Source of the DNA: Arthrobacter bambusae
Lineage (GTDB): Bacteria > Actinomycetota > Actinomycetes > Actinomycetales > Micrococcaceae
Reading direction: 5' to 3'
Length of the DNA stretch: 64,000 bases
Assembly (NCBI RefSeq): GCF_022606295.1
Contig: NZ_JAHHZS010000012.1
Coordinates: 1 to 64,000 of the forward strand
The notes beneath the pieces were generated by a model. The model searched no databases. It was given only the letters and a program-made list of their open reading frames with translations, and had not been told where the DNA came from. Shown one piece after another: positions 1-7,867 of this stretch (positions are counted from its first letter, which is position 1; each line of letters opens with the position of its first letter). Made by a program: the position numbers and the translations under genes.

Positions 1-186
1 CCTCGTCCTCCGGCCAAGCGTTTGGGCGCGCCCGAGGCTCCAAACGCCACTGGAACCTCGTGCGCTGGAGCTGAAAAGAGATCCACGGTTTCCACCCCTT
101 CAATACTGCTTGCACCCGACACCGGCGGCGCCCGGCGTCCGCCAGGGGATCCCTCAGCGGACTCACCTGTCGGTTGTACCGTGCTC
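1..186. other. Left edge, no gene recognised
   Basis: A 186-base stretch before the stop codon of the first gene. The short plus-strand open frames here have no recognisable family and look like noise in GC-rich DNA. It may hold the promoter or end of a gene lying outside the window. Confidence 0.4.
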
Positions 187-711
187 TCAGCGGCCAAGCA
201 CCGAATCCGCGATCCGGCGCGCGGCTTGCTCCGGCGTGATGTGCGTGGTGTCGATGACCTCGGCTTCATCGTGTAGCCACGTACGGGCTGCTTCGGCGTA
301 TGGCTCCAGGTATGCGAAGCGGAACGTCGAGGGTCCGAGGTCTTTGTCGTTCTGTATGCGTTCGCGGAGCGTGGCCTGATCGGCGTGGAGCACGAAATGC
401 TGGATCGGGATGCCGTGCCCGGTAAGACCATCGCTGATCTCCCGCCAGTAGCTCTCGACCAGGACAGTCATCGGCATCACGAGGGTGCCTCCGGTGAATT
501 CGAGCACGCGCCGAGCGGTTTCGACGACCAGTGGTCGCCAGGGCTCCCAGTGTTGGAAATTGTCCGTTGCGGGAAGTCCAGGCCTGATGTCCATGAGGAC
601 CTCACCGACCTTCTCAGCGTCGAGGACGCGGGCGTCGGGCAGCAATTGCTGCACGAGCGCGCTCGTCGTCGTCTTTCCCGCTCCGTGGGTGCCGTTGAGC
701 CAAATGATCAT
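187..711 (-). CDS. TmrB-like P-loop ATP-binding protein
   Basis: A 174-residue P-loop kinase-like protein. The ATG at 711 is chosen because the Walker A motif (GTHGAGKT, residues 7-14) then sits directly at the N-terminus, as is usual in this family; the frame stays open upstream to 906 but that part looks non-coding. Small ATPases of this kind include the Bacillus tunicamycin-resistance protein TmrB and chloramphenicol phosphotransferase-like proteins. The rest of the chain (a WEPWRPLVVE stretch and a C-terminal helix with an EQAARRIAD segment) fits a nucleoside-kinase fold. The substrate is unknown and resistance to tunicamycin is only a family-level suggestion. It stands alone, with no clear Shine-Dalgarno sequence. 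Confidence 0.75.
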   Translation of the reverse strand: MIIWLNGTHGAGKTTTSALVQQLLPDARVLDAEKVGEVLMDIRPGLPATDNFQHWEPWRPLVVETARRVLEFTGGTLVMPMTVLVESYWREISDGLTGHGIPIQHFVLHADQATLRERIQNDKDLGPSTFRFAYLEPYAEAARTWLHDEAEVIDTTHITPEQAARRIADSVLGR

Positions 712-1034
712 GGACGGAACAGTAACGCAGTCAAGGATCATTTCCGGTGAATCGTCGATCTGGAGAGCGAGCAGGCTCGCCCACGCATGCCTTCTCGAAG
801 CCGCGGCAGCGCACTGCCTCAGCGTGGGGACGTGGGAAGCGCTTTCGACCAAAGATCCCGATGACGCTCTGCGTATGCGGTTGCGCTCGACGACAGTGCT
901 CGCCATCGCCGACCAGGTGTCACCCGGTCAGTGTTCGAAGGAGTTTCGGGATGCGGGTCTTGGCCTCGCATAGACCCCATACTGGACGACCGCACCCTCT
1001 AAAGGGGCCGGTCGGCCGGACTTTCGATGGAAGG
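712..1034. other. Intergenic stretch, no gene recognised
   Basis: About 320 bases between two minus-strand genes. A plus-strand frame is open through about 973 and its last 60 codons (around residues TKDPDDALRMRL) have protein-like composition, but it lacks a proper start, runs antisense through the preceding gene and matches no family I know. It could be a gene remnant. It should also contain the promoter of the TmrB-like gene. Confidence 0.35.
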
Positions 1035-1466
1035 CTAGCTCCGGAGAGATACGCGGAAGCGCACCAAAACAGCTTCCGTCGAGTCTGAGACCGCAAAAGT
1101 GGGATCTCGCAGGACGGCCCGAAAGTCGGAGCTATGCCAGAATTTTTCGTGGCCCACACGCCAGTCGGAGACTGCCTGGTAACCCTCGCCTTCGTCGATC
1201 GCGTGAGCTGCGTCAACGTCACCGAGGGGCACTACGCGAACCTCGGTAACTTCCGTGATGCAAACGGGTCGCCCTGACGAATCAACGACCACGCCCCGTT
1301 CACCGACCGCGGGTAATCGGTCTTCGGCTAGTTTGTATTGGACGAGGAGGGAGGTCGTCGCCGTCTTCCGTCCGTCAAGGATCGCGCTCACGAGTTCATC
1401 TCGCAGCGAGCCCGGAAACCCGTACTCTTCGACCGGCAGACCAGCAATTTCGTCGGGAGATAGCAT
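1035..1466 (-). CDS. ASCH domain-containing protein
   Basis: A 143-residue protein with the ASCH layout: an N-terminal helix, then GFPGSLRDELVSAILDGRKTA (the G-x-K-T motif of the predicted RNA-binding cleft), a VGERGVVVDSSGRP strand pair, and a C-terminal EGYQAVSDWRVGHEKFW segment typical of bacterial ASCH proteins. ASCH domains resemble PUA domains and are thought to bind RNA or nucleotides; some members are ribonucleases or amidohydrolases. Specific function is unknown. Transcribed alone on the minus strand, downstream of the DUF805 gene and separated from it by a strong hairpin. Confidence 0.8.
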   Translation of the reverse strand: MLSPDEIAGLPVEEYGFPGSLRDELVSAILDGRKTATTSLLVQYKLAEDRLPAVGERGVVVDSSGRPVCITEVTEVRVVPLGDVDAAHAIDEGEGYQAVSDWRVGHEKFWHSSDFRAVLRDPTFAVSDSTEAVLVRFRVSLRS

Positions 1467-1553
1467 CTGAAAATCCTAGGCCCTTGGTTGCCGGCCACGA
1501 AGGTAGGCGCGTCCAGCCTTGATGAGTCGTGAGGATGTTTCTGCATCGAAACA

Positions 1554-1584
1554 CTGAAGGGCCACCGCGCGAGTGGCCCTTCAG
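1554..1584 (-). terminator. Hairpin terminator after the DUF805 gene
   Basis: Perfect 12-bp inverted repeat: CTGAAGGGCCAC at 1554-1565 and its complement at 1573-1584, with a 7-base loop. It lies 20 bases beyond the DUF805 stop codon and is followed on the minus strand by a T-containing tract. Confidence 0.75.
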
Positions 1585-1603
1585 CTTGTCCTCTGGTGTG
1601 GAC

Positions 1604-2077
1604 TTATGCGGGGACGTCGAACCGCTGGCCTTCGGGCTTGGACGGCAGGATCGTCAAGATGAGCAGTGCCAGGCTCCCGAGGAACGGGACGAGGCCGATG
1701 AGGATCAGCCAGCCGCTGAAGTTCACATCGTGGAGGCGGCGGACAGTCAGGGCCAGGGACGGGACAATGACGGCCAGTCCCCAGATGACCAGGAGGATGA
1801 CGCCGATCATCATGCCTGGGCCCGGGACTGTGGCACCGGAGTCATTGACGGTTGCACCGGCTGAGCCGGCCACCGACGTGATGATGTTCAGAACGATGCT
1901 CACGACGATGGAGATAAGCATCCACCACCAGTACTCGCTGCGGCTGGCCCGGCCGGTGAAGGTGGCGTACTTCTTGAAGAACCGGCGTGCTGCCTCACCG
2001 ATGGGTGCACCGTAGTAGGGAGCCCAAAGCGGGACGTCACTGCCAAACTGGGTGGTCTGTTGCTGCTGGTACGACAA
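1604..2077 (-). CDS. DUF805 family membrane protein
   Basis: A 157-residue integral membrane protein. The N-terminus is soluble (SYQQQQTTQF...), followed by the DUF805 hallmark FTGRASRSEYWWW at about residues 40-52, then hydrophobic helices and a RRLHDVNFSGW motif near residue 113, which is the second conserved DUF805 block. DUF805 proteins are small inner-membrane proteins of unknown function. The start codon is TTG, supported by AGGAGATCC just upstream. Single gene with its own terminator. Confidence 0.88.
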   Translation of the reverse strand: MSYQQQQTTQFGSDVPLWAPYYGAPIGEAARRFFKKYATFTGRASRSEYWWWMLISIVVSIVLNIITSVAGSAGATVNDSGATVPGPGMMIGVILLVIWGLAVIVPSLALTVRRLHDVNFSGWLILIGLVPFLGSLALLILTILPSKPEGQRFDVPA

Positions 2078-2604
2078 ATGGATCTCCTAAATAGACGAGT
2101 AATGACGCTTTATCGTAGGGGGCCAAACCACCCGTCAAGTTGTACCGCAGATGAAATTTCGGTACGGCGTGTCGGAACTATGGATCGCACTCGGACGTTG
2201 AGGCACTTTCATGCGCGCCGGCGGCGAAAATCAGACATCCGGGAAACTCGCGCGCCAGGGCTTGTGGGCGTTCCAGCGCCCCCGTCCGTGTCGGCCCCTG
2301 CAGTACAACGTCATTTTGTTGACCTTCCTGCGCCCGGATCGGACACTTGGCCCTATGACGGGGGAAGACGAAGCGCGGGCCCTTGTGGCTGCACGGGAAC
2401 TTGAACGGCGGCCCGGTCCGGGACTATGTCCCACTCCTGGTTGAACACGCAGCCAAGAAGCGCCTCACCAAATTGGCAGCCGAAGTCCGTGTGTCCGGCG
2501 GTCTCTCATCCGTACTTGTCCGGAAGCAGCCAGCGGTAGATAACCCGTAGGCGCCGCGTTGAGTTGGGGCTTCCGGGGTTGAGATGGAACCTCTGAGATC
2601 GCCG
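2078..2604. other. 527-bp intergenic region with a probable gene remnant
   Basis: Lies between the minus-strand DUF805 and SGNH hydrolase genes. Its left part should carry the DUF805 promoter. The only coding signal is the frameshifted small gene on the plus strand, listed separately. I see no RNA gene or repeat. Confidence 0.5.
2355..2550 (+). pseudogene. Frameshifted remnant of a small three-helix-bundle-domain protein
   Basis: From 2401 the frame reads LNGGPVRDYVPLLVEHAAKK then RLTKLAAEVRVSGG, ending at TAG 2548-2550. The segment PVRDYVPLLVEHAAKKRL resembles the actinobacterial 'three-helix bundle dimerization domain' family, which normally has about 60-110 residues with further N-terminal helices. 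That frame has a stop (TGA, 2356) and no good start codon just upstream. An ATG at 2355 in another frame gives MTGEDEARALVAARE, which would join the conserved part if one base near 2400 were removed. I read this as a gene broken by a single-base insertion and perhaps N-terminally shortened. Family assignment is from memory of the motif. Confidence 0.5.
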
Positions 2605-3477
2605 TCAGTTTGGCGGATCGTTACCCACGAATGTTCCCGGCGGCATCCAGGCGCCAAACACGGGGCCGGGATCCGGTCGCTTTGCGTGCCGCCCGTCGTC
2701 GGAGATTCCTTGTTTGAGGCGTTGCAGGACCCACGGGAACAAGTGGTCCCGCGCCCAGATAATGTCGTCCGCCCGGGCTTCGCGCCAGCTGCGTCCGGGC
2801 AGCGCTTTCGGAGTCATCGGCTCCAAGGTGTGCGGAACGTTTAGGGTATCGAGCACCATGATGGCGATGGTGTGCTGACCCAGGGGAGAGAAGTGCAGCC
2901 GGTCCGGATCCCACATCCGTGGGTGGGTGAGTTGACGCAGTGCCCAGAGATCGGCGATGACCGCATCGTGGCGGGCCGCAATCGTCCGTAGGTTCTCGTT
3001 GAAGATGGCCACCTTGGCGCGGGTCCGGCCCAGCACGGGCGTAGCGCCCCAGTCCGGGCCGGCGAACAGGACGACCGTCGCACCGGTGGAGGCCAGGAGC
3101 TGCACTCCGGCATCCATCCGGGCGGCGAGTTTGTCGGGATCGGTTCTACGGAAGATCAAATCATTGCCGCCGGCATTGAGCGTGATCAGATCCGGCTGCA
3201 GGGCCAGCGCGGGCCCAACCTGCTCGTCCAGGATCTGATGGAGCAACCTGCCACGGACCGCCAGATTCGCGTAAGCAAAATCTTCGTGTCCGGCGCTCAG
3301 TTCTTCCGCGACCCGGTCCGCCCAGCCTCGCAGGCCGCCCGGGCTGCGGGGCTCCGGATCTCCTACCCCTTCGGTGAAGGAATCACCCAGGGCCACATAA
3401 CGGCTCCAGGGGTGCAGGCGGGCCCCCGGACCTACGGAGCCACCCTGCGCCGGACCATCGGCGCTGGGAGCGTTCAT
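2605..3477 (-). CDS. SGNH/GDSL-family hydrolase
   Basis: A 290-residue esterase or lipase of the SGNH fold. Block I is YVALGDSFTEG (nucleophile Ser33), block III is LNAGGND (around residue 100) and the C-terminal catalytic pair is in DRLHFSPLGQH. There is no signal peptide, so the enzyme is probably cytoplasmic. The substrate is unknown; family members hydrolyse acyl esters such as acetylated sugars or lipids. ATG start at 3477 with a purine-rich site immediately upstream. It is divergent from the alpha/beta hydrolase gene at 3561, with only 83 bases between for both promoters. Confidence 0.9.
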   Translation of the reverse strand: MNAPSADGPAQGGSVGPGARLHPWSRYVALGDSFTEGVGDPEPRSPGGLRGWADRVAEELSAGHEDFAYANLAVRGRLLHQILDEQVGPALALQPDLITLNAGGNDLIFRRTDPDKLAARMDAGVQLLASTGATVVLFAGPDWGATPVLGRTRAKVAIFNENLRTIAARHDAVIADLWALRQLTHPRMWDPDRLHFSPLGQHTIAIMVLDTLNVPHTLEPMTPKALPGRSWREARADDIIWARDHLFPWVLQRLKQGISDDGRHAKRPDPGPVFGAWMPPGTFVGNDPPN

Positions 3478-3560
3478 CCCTCCATACTGCTCCTAACGGG
3501 CCGAGCGCGCCACGGCGTGGACCTTGGCCCCGCGCCGGATGCGCATCCTAGGGTTATCCA

Positions 3561-4478
3561 ATGAACTTCGAATTATCATCGCGGATCGATCCTGAACTGT
3601 GGTCACTCGTCGATGAAACCCGCGCTTTCTACGCCCACCGGCCGGCCGGCCGCGGCCCGGGGAGTCTGGAAGAGCTCCTCGCATTCCGGGCTGGCGCGCC
3701 AGCACCTGCGGAGTGTGATCCACAGCCAGTCACAGAGCAGGCAAGCGCGCTTGGCCGAAGCGTTCCGGTGCGGATCCACAGTCCGGTCAGTTCACCGGTG
3801 GCGGGAGTGTTCCTGGAAATCCACGGCGGCGGCTTCTACATGCGCTCAGCCGCTGGAAGCGATGTTCGCAACAGGCGGCTTGCCGACGCATTGGGTGTTG
3901 CCGTAGTCAGCGTGGATTACCGGCTTGCCCCCGAGCACCCGTGGCCGTCCGCACCCGACGACTGCGAGACGGCAGCGCTGTGGCTGGTCGAGCAGGCCGA
4001 AAGCCGTTTTGGTACCGCGAAACTCGCTGTCGGTGGCTTCTCTGCCGGTTCAACGCTGGCGGTTTCCACGCTTGTCCGGTTGCGCGATCGCGGGGTCACG
4101 GCCTTCAGCGGCGGCGTGCTGCAGTTCGGCACCTATGACCTCGCCGCGAAGACGGAGGCCGGGCGCCTGATCGCCGACGAGTATTTTCTTGACGCGTATG
4201 CCGGGACTGCTCCGGATCGCGCCCACCCCGACCTTTCACCGCTCTTCGCCGACCTTGCTGGGCTGCCGCCGATCTTTATCGTGGTTGGCCGCGACGACAT
4301 CCTTTTGGAAGACAATCTCGCCATGGCCTCGCGGATGTCTGAAGCCGGTGTCGAGGTCGACCTGCGTGTTTATCCCGCATCCCCTCATGGATTCACCGGA
4401 CATGCGACGCCCATGGCACTAGCCGCCCTCGAACGCATCGACGCCTGGCTTCGAGCTCGGCTAAGCCAAGCAGACTGA
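3561..4478 (+). CDS. Alpha/beta hydrolase, hormone-sensitive-lipase-type esterase
   Basis: A 305-residue member of the bacterial HSL family (family IV esterases). Visible motifs are the oxyanion-hole HGGG (88-91), the nucleophile elbow GFSAG (Ser161; the usual GDSAG has Phe at the second position), a catalytic acid in GRDD (242/243) and His273 in SPHGF. Such enzymes hydrolyse short-chain acyl esters; the substrate cannot be read from sequence. No signal peptide. ATG start. It sits alone between a divergent SGNH hydrolase gene and the acyl-CoA dehydrogenase gene. Confidence 0.88.
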   Translation: MNFELSSRIDPELWSLVDETRAFYAHRPAGRGPGSLEELLAFRAGAPAPAECDPQPVTEQASALGRSVPVRIHSPVSSPVAGVFLEIHGGGFYMRSAAGSDVRNRRLADALGVAVVSVDYRLAPEHPWPSAPDDCETAALWLVEQAESRFGTAKLAVGGFSAGSTLAVSTLVRLRDRGVTAFSGGVLQFGTYDLAAKTEAGRLIADEYFLDAYAGTAPDRAHPDLSPLFADLAGLPPIFIVVGRDDILLEDNLAMASRMSEAGVEVDLRVYPASPHGFTGHATPMALAALERIDAWLRARLSQAD

Positions 4479-4573
4479 ATCGTTCGGCCAAGAGGATCAC
4501 AAGGATCGAATCCCGGCATCAATTCCCCGAGTGTGACGAGAGCGGCTAGACCTGCACAAAGGTGTGCGCCGGG

Positions 4574-4623
4574 TTGCTTGTGGTGGCCCCGCTCTTGCTG
4601 TAAGTTACTCACCAGTAACTTAC
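4574..4623 (+). promoter_or_regulatory. Promoter with perfect palindromic operator before the acyl-CoA dehydrogenase gene
   Basis: GTAAGTTACT (4600-4609), spacer CACC, then AGTAACTTAC (4614-4623): a perfect 10-bp inverted repeat 13 bases before the start codon. A plausible -35 TTGCTT (4574-4579) and -10 CTGTAA (4598-4603) place the operator over the -10 box, the usual position for repression. Architecture suits a TetR-family repressor; no regulator gene is adjacent. Confidence 0.75.
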
Positions 4624-4636
4624 GCGAAGGAGCGCC

Positions 4637-5827
4637 ATGTCCAAGGCAGCAATCGACCTCGAGAATCTCCCGTACGCCGACGGCGACTTCTATGGATTTG
4701 AGCAACTGCTTACGGGCAAGGAACAAGACCGGCTGGCCGAGATCCGGACTTTCCTGTCCTGTGAGGTCAAGCCGATTGCCGTTGATTGCTGGAACCGGGG
4801 GGAATTCCCGATGGACCTGATTCCCAAGCTGGCTGAGATTGACCTAGTCAGCCCGGTGAGGCGGCAAGGCTATTCCAACGTGTTCGCTGGCCTTGTCCAC
4901 GCAGAAGCAACGCGCGCCGATGCCTCGATTGCCACGTTCATGGGCGTCCACGACGGCTTGTTCACTGGTTCCATCGAGGCCTTGGCATCCCGGGAGCAAC
5001 AAGAAGCCTGGCTGCCGGACGTCTACTCCCTCAAGAAGATCGGCGCCTTTGGACTAACCGAGCCGTTGGGCGGCTCGGACGTTGCAGGCGGCACCCGGAC
5101 CACTGCGCGCCGCGACGGCGACAACTGGATCCTCAACGGGGCCAAGCGCTGGATCGGCAACGCCACCTTCTCGGACTGGGTTGTGGTCTTCGCCCGCGAC
5201 CTCGCCGACAATCAGGTCAAGGGCTTCCTGGTGGACACGGGCCTCCCCGGATTCAAGGCCAGCAAGATCGAGAACAAGATCTCGCTGCGGACCGTCCAGA
5301 ATGCCGATATCACCCTTGAAAATGTGGTGGTTCCGGACTTCTTCAAACTGGCCAATGCGAACAGCTTCAGGGACACCAACAAGGTCCTGAAAGTCACCCG
5401 GCTTTCGGTCGCGTGGCAGGCTGTGGGCCAGCAGCTTGCGGCGTTCGACGTTGCCCGCCGCTACGCGGTTGAACGGATGCAGTTCGGGAGGCCCCTGGCA
5501 TCGTTCCAATTGGTGCAGCAACAACTCGTGCAGATCCTGGGCAACACCGTCAGTTCCATGGGCATGATGGTCCGTCTCGCGCAGCTTGAGGATGCCGGCG
5601 TCGCCAAGGACGAGCAATCCGCGCTGGCGAAGGCCTTCACCACGGCCCGCATGCGCGAGAGCGTAGCCCTGGGAAGGGGAATCCTCGGTGGCAACGGCAT
5701 TGTCACGGACTACGAGATGGCCAAGATCTTCGCCGACGCCGAGGCTATCTACTCCTACGAAGGCACCCACGAAATCAACACCCTTGTCACGGGGCGCGCC
5801 ATCACCGGGATTTCCGCCATCGTCTAG
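4637..5827 (+). CDS. Acyl-CoA dehydrogenase, glutaryl-CoA dehydrogenase-like
   Basis: A 396-residue flavoprotein of the acyl-CoA dehydrogenase family. It has the FAD-binding FGLTEPLGGSDVAGG block, the WILNGAKRWIGNA block, and near the C-terminus YEGTHEIN with catalytic Glu375 followed by GRAITG, an ending typical of glutaryl-CoA dehydrogenases. These oxidise and decarboxylate glutaryl-CoA to crotonyl-CoA in lysine and tryptophan breakdown; the exact substrate here is inferred. AAGGAG lies 6-11 bases before the ATG. The gene is transcribed alone behind a palindromic operator, so it is probably induced by a pathway intermediate. The M23-like frame from the convergent neighbour runs antisense through its 3' two thirds. 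Confidence 0.85.
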   Translation: MSKAAIDLENLPYADGDFYGFEQLLTGKEQDRLAEIRTFLSCEVKPIAVDCWNRGEFPMDLIPKLAEIDLVSPVRRQGYSNVFAGLVHAEATRADASIATFMGVHDGLFTGSIEALASREQQEAWLPDVYSLKKIGAFGLTEPLGGSDVAGGTRTTARRDGDNWILNGAKRWIGNATFSDWVVVFARDLADNQVKGFLVDTGLPGFKASKIENKISLRTVQNADITLENVVVPDFFKLANANSFRDTNKVLKVTRLSVAWQAVGQQLAAFDVARRYAVERMQFGRPLASFQLVQQQLVQILGNTVSSMGMMVRLAQLEDAGVAKDEQSALAKAFTTARMRESVALGRGILGGNGIVTDYEMAKIFADAEAIYSYEGTHEINTLVTGRAITGISAIV

Positions 5828-6433
5828 CGGCGGTAAGGCTTGCAGCACCCGCAGCTCGTCCAGCGCCAACCAATCGTCCAGAGGCAGCAACACCGACGGC
5901 CGGAGATCCGTGACGAAGGCAAGCGGGTCCACATAGTCCTCCCCGGACCGAACTCCCCAATGGACGCACGGAGATCCCGCGCAGTGGCCGGCTCTGACGG
6001 CGCCGATGGCTTGGCCCGTGGCCACGGGGGCGCCTTCTTCGAGTTCGCTGTCGACGGGCTCAAAGCTGCTCCGCAGCCCGTTCCCGTGGTCGATGGTGAT
6101 CACCGGCCGGTCCACCACGACGCCCACGAAGCCCACGGTGCCGCCAGCGGGGGCGGCGACCGTTGCGCCGTCGTCGGCTGCTTGTAAATCCACGCCGCGG
6201 TGCCCGCTCAACCACGGCTTGTCCGGAGGATCGAACCCACGCATCACGGTGGGCCTGGGGGAGAGGGGCCACGCCCAGTCCGGGCCGGTCCCGGACTGGA
6301 CAGGCGGGCCCGACGACGGCGATGCAACGGCAGGCGCCGCGCCGAGGACAACGGGCAAAAGGCCGAGGACAACGGGCAAAAGGCCGAGGGCAACGAGCAA
6401 AAGAACGTAGGCCGGTAGATGTGTGGTTCTCAC
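5054..6433 (-). CDS. M23-like secreted protein with 3' antisense run-on
   Basis: Begins with GTG 6433 (GAAGG upstream). Residues 1-37 form a signal peptide whose hydrophobic core repeats LLPVVLG. The M23 (LytM) domain covers about 70-180: GHRGVDL gives the first zinc motif (His78, Asp82) and VHWG gives His158, but the first His of the usual HxH pair is Cys156. This CxHWG form occurs in many actinobacterial homologues and may mean weak or no peptidase activity. Homology ends near residue 184, yet no stop occurs until TAG at 5054: the last 257 codons are antisense to the acyl-CoA dehydrogenase gene. Either a stop was lost or the ribosome truly makes a 459-residue protein. Function inferred: cell-wall binding or remodelling. 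Confidence 0.7.
   Translation of the reverse strand: MRTTHLPAYVLLLVALGLLPVVLGLLPVVLGAAPAVASPSSGPPVQSGTGPDWAWPLSPRPTVMRGFDPPDKPWLSGHRGVDLQAADDGATVAAPAGGTVGFVGVVVDRPVITIDHGNGLRSSFEPVDSELEEGAPVATGQAIGAVRAGHCAGSPCVHWGVRSGEDYVDPLAFVTDLRPSVLLPLDDWLALDELRVLQALPPLDDGGNPGDGAPRDKGVDFVGAFVGVDSLGVGEDLGHLVVRDNAVATEDSPSQGYALAHAGRGEGLRQRGLLVLGDAGILKLRETDHHAHGTDGVAQDLHELLLHQLERCQGPPELHPFNRVAAGNVERRKLLAHSLPRDRKPGDFQDLVGVPEAVRIGQFEEVRNHHIFKGDIGILDGPQRDLVLDLAGLESGEARVHQEALDLIVGEVAGEDHNPVREGGVADPALGPVEDPVVAVAARSGPGAACNVRAAQRLG
6340..6402 (-). repeat. Three tandem 21-bp repeats in a signal-peptide coding region
   Basis: Units at 6340-6360, 6361-6381 and 6382-6402 differ at only a few positions. On the minus strand each encodes seven hydrophobic residues (LLPVVLG in two of them, a variant in the first). 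The copy number sets the length of the signal-peptide core of the M23-like protein. Confidence 0.85.
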
Positions 6434-6868
6434 GTAACAAGCCTTCGTTGGGGTGGCGCGTCCCGAAAGGCGCCAGCCAGGCTATGTGGAAAACCAGGCG
6501 GAAAATCCGCCGAAGGACGGACCCCTGCGATCGCGCGACGGCGGTCATGAGGCTGAAGGCGCTGTAGTACACTTGGTGGAGCAGTTTGCTGTGCCCTCAG
6601 GCTTGTTCAGAAGCGCTTCTCATTCAGTCGCGCGGGGGTTGCAGGCTGACTACGCGTATCCAACCCTCCAATTGAGAATCCTCGCGGATTCAACGCTGCG
6701 GAGGATTGTGCCTCTTGCGGTCCGGCGAGTCATTGGCCGGATGAGAAGTGCAATGGATGCCAGGAGCCACGGCCCGTTCGGGTCCGGCTAACTAACCGTC
6801 AACTATTGGCAGGGTAAGAGTGGCCCGTGTGGCGCTCTCATGAATGACCTGCCGGAAGGAGCGTCGGC
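6434..6868 (+). promoter_or_regulatory. Leader region upstream of rpsB
   Basis: 435 bases between the divergent M23-like gene and rpsB with no credible gene. It should carry the rpsB-tsf promoter and a long 5' leader. One possible stem pairs AATCCTCGC (6677-6685) with GCGGAGGATT (6698-6707). A ribosomal-protein S2 autoregulatory leader is possible, but I cannot match it to a known consensus. Confidence 0.4.
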
Positions 6869-7747
6869 ATGCCCGTCGTAACTATGCGCCAGCTGCTTGA
6901 CAGCGGCGTCCACTTTGGACACCAGACCCGTCGTTGGAACCCGAAGATGAAGCGATTCATCTTCACGGAGCGCAACGGCATCTACATCATTGACCTTCAG
7001 CAGTCGCTGTCCTACATCGACCGCGCTTTCGAGTTCGTCAAGGCTACTGTCGCCCACGGCGGCACCGTCCTGTTCGTCGGCACCAAGAAGCAGGCTCAGG
7101 AAGCAATCGCTGAGCAGGCTACCCGTGTTGGCCAGCCGTACGTCAACCAGCGTTGGTTGGGCGGTATGCTCACCAACTTCCAGACCGTTGCCAAGCGCAT
7201 CCAGCGCATGAAGGAACTCGAAGAGATCAACTTCGAGGACGTTGCAGGCTCGGGTTACACGAAGAAGGAGCTCCTGCTCCTCAAGCGCGAGCTCACCAAG
7301 TTGGAAACCAACCTCGGTGGTATCCGCAACCTGACCAAGGCTCCTTCCGTTCTGTGGGTTGTTGACACGAAGAAGGAACACCTGGCTGTTGACGAAGCCA
7401 AGAAGCTGAACATCCCGGTTGTTGCCATCCTGGACACCAACTGCGACCCCGACGAAGTTGACTTCCCGATCCCGGGCAACGACGACGCCATCCGCTCCGT
7501 AAACCTGTTGACCCGCGTGGTTGCCGACGCCGTTGCCGAGGGCCTCATCGCCCGTAACCAGCGCGCAACCGGTGCTGCAGAGGCGCCGGAAGAGCCGCTG
7601 GCTGAGTGGGAGCGTGAGCTCCTCGAAGGCAGCAAGGCTGAAGCTGCTGAAGCTCCGGCCGCCGAAGCTCCGGCTGCGGAAGCTGCTGAAGCCCCGGCCG
7701 CCGAGGCCACCGAAGCTGCTGCCGGCGAAGCCGAAGCAGACAAGTAA
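6869..7747 (+). CDS. rpsB: 30S ribosomal protein S2
   Basis: A 292-residue S2 protein that opens with the conserved [22 protein letters not shown] region and contains the WLGGMLTNF and [16 protein letters not shown] blocks. S2 binds at the head-body junction of the 30S subunit and is needed for binding of S1-type proteins. The C-terminus (after about residue 250) is an Ala/Glu/Pro-rich tail of repeating EAPAAEA units, longer than in E. coli S2 (241 residues) but common in actinobacteria. GGAAGGAGCG precedes the ATG. First gene of the rpsB-tsf pair; a hairpin separates the two. Confidence 0.98.
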   Translation: MPVVTMRQLLDSGVHFGHQTRRWNPKMKRFIFTERNGIYIIDLQQSLSYIDRAFEFVKATVAHGGTVLFVGTKKQAQEAIAEQATRVGQPYVNQRWLGGMLTNFQTVAKRIQRMKELEEINFEDVAGSGYTKKELLLLKRELTKLETNLGGIRNLTKAPSVLWVVDTKKEHLAVDEAKKLNIPVVAILDTNCDPDEVDFPIPGNDDAIRSVNLLTRVVADAVAEGLIARNQRATGAAEAPEEPLAEWERELLEGSKAEAAEAPAAEAPAAEAAEAPAAEATEAAAGEAEADK

Positions 7748-7786
7748 ATCCGGACCTTTCCCGCGCTGATTTCGGTGCGGGGAGCT

Positions 7787-7831
7787 ACTGACAGGATGGC
7801 GGCCCACCCGGTGGGCTGCCGTCCTGTCAGT
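7787..7831 (+). terminator. Hairpin between rpsB and tsf (terminator or attenuator)
   Basis: A 21-bp near-perfect stem: ACTGACAGGATGGCGGCCCAC at 7787-7807 pairs with 7811-7831 over a 3-base loop, with two imperfect positions. No T-run follows, so it may only attenuate transcription into tsf or stabilise the rpsB mRNA end. Confidence 0.65.
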
Positions 7832-7867
7832 CCGTAAACACATAAATTTCTAGACAGAGGGGTTCAC

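Noticed and set aside
485..973. Plus-strand ORF through the TmrB-like gene
   Set aside because: Mostly antisense to a recognised gene; only its last 60 codons look protein-like, with no family match.
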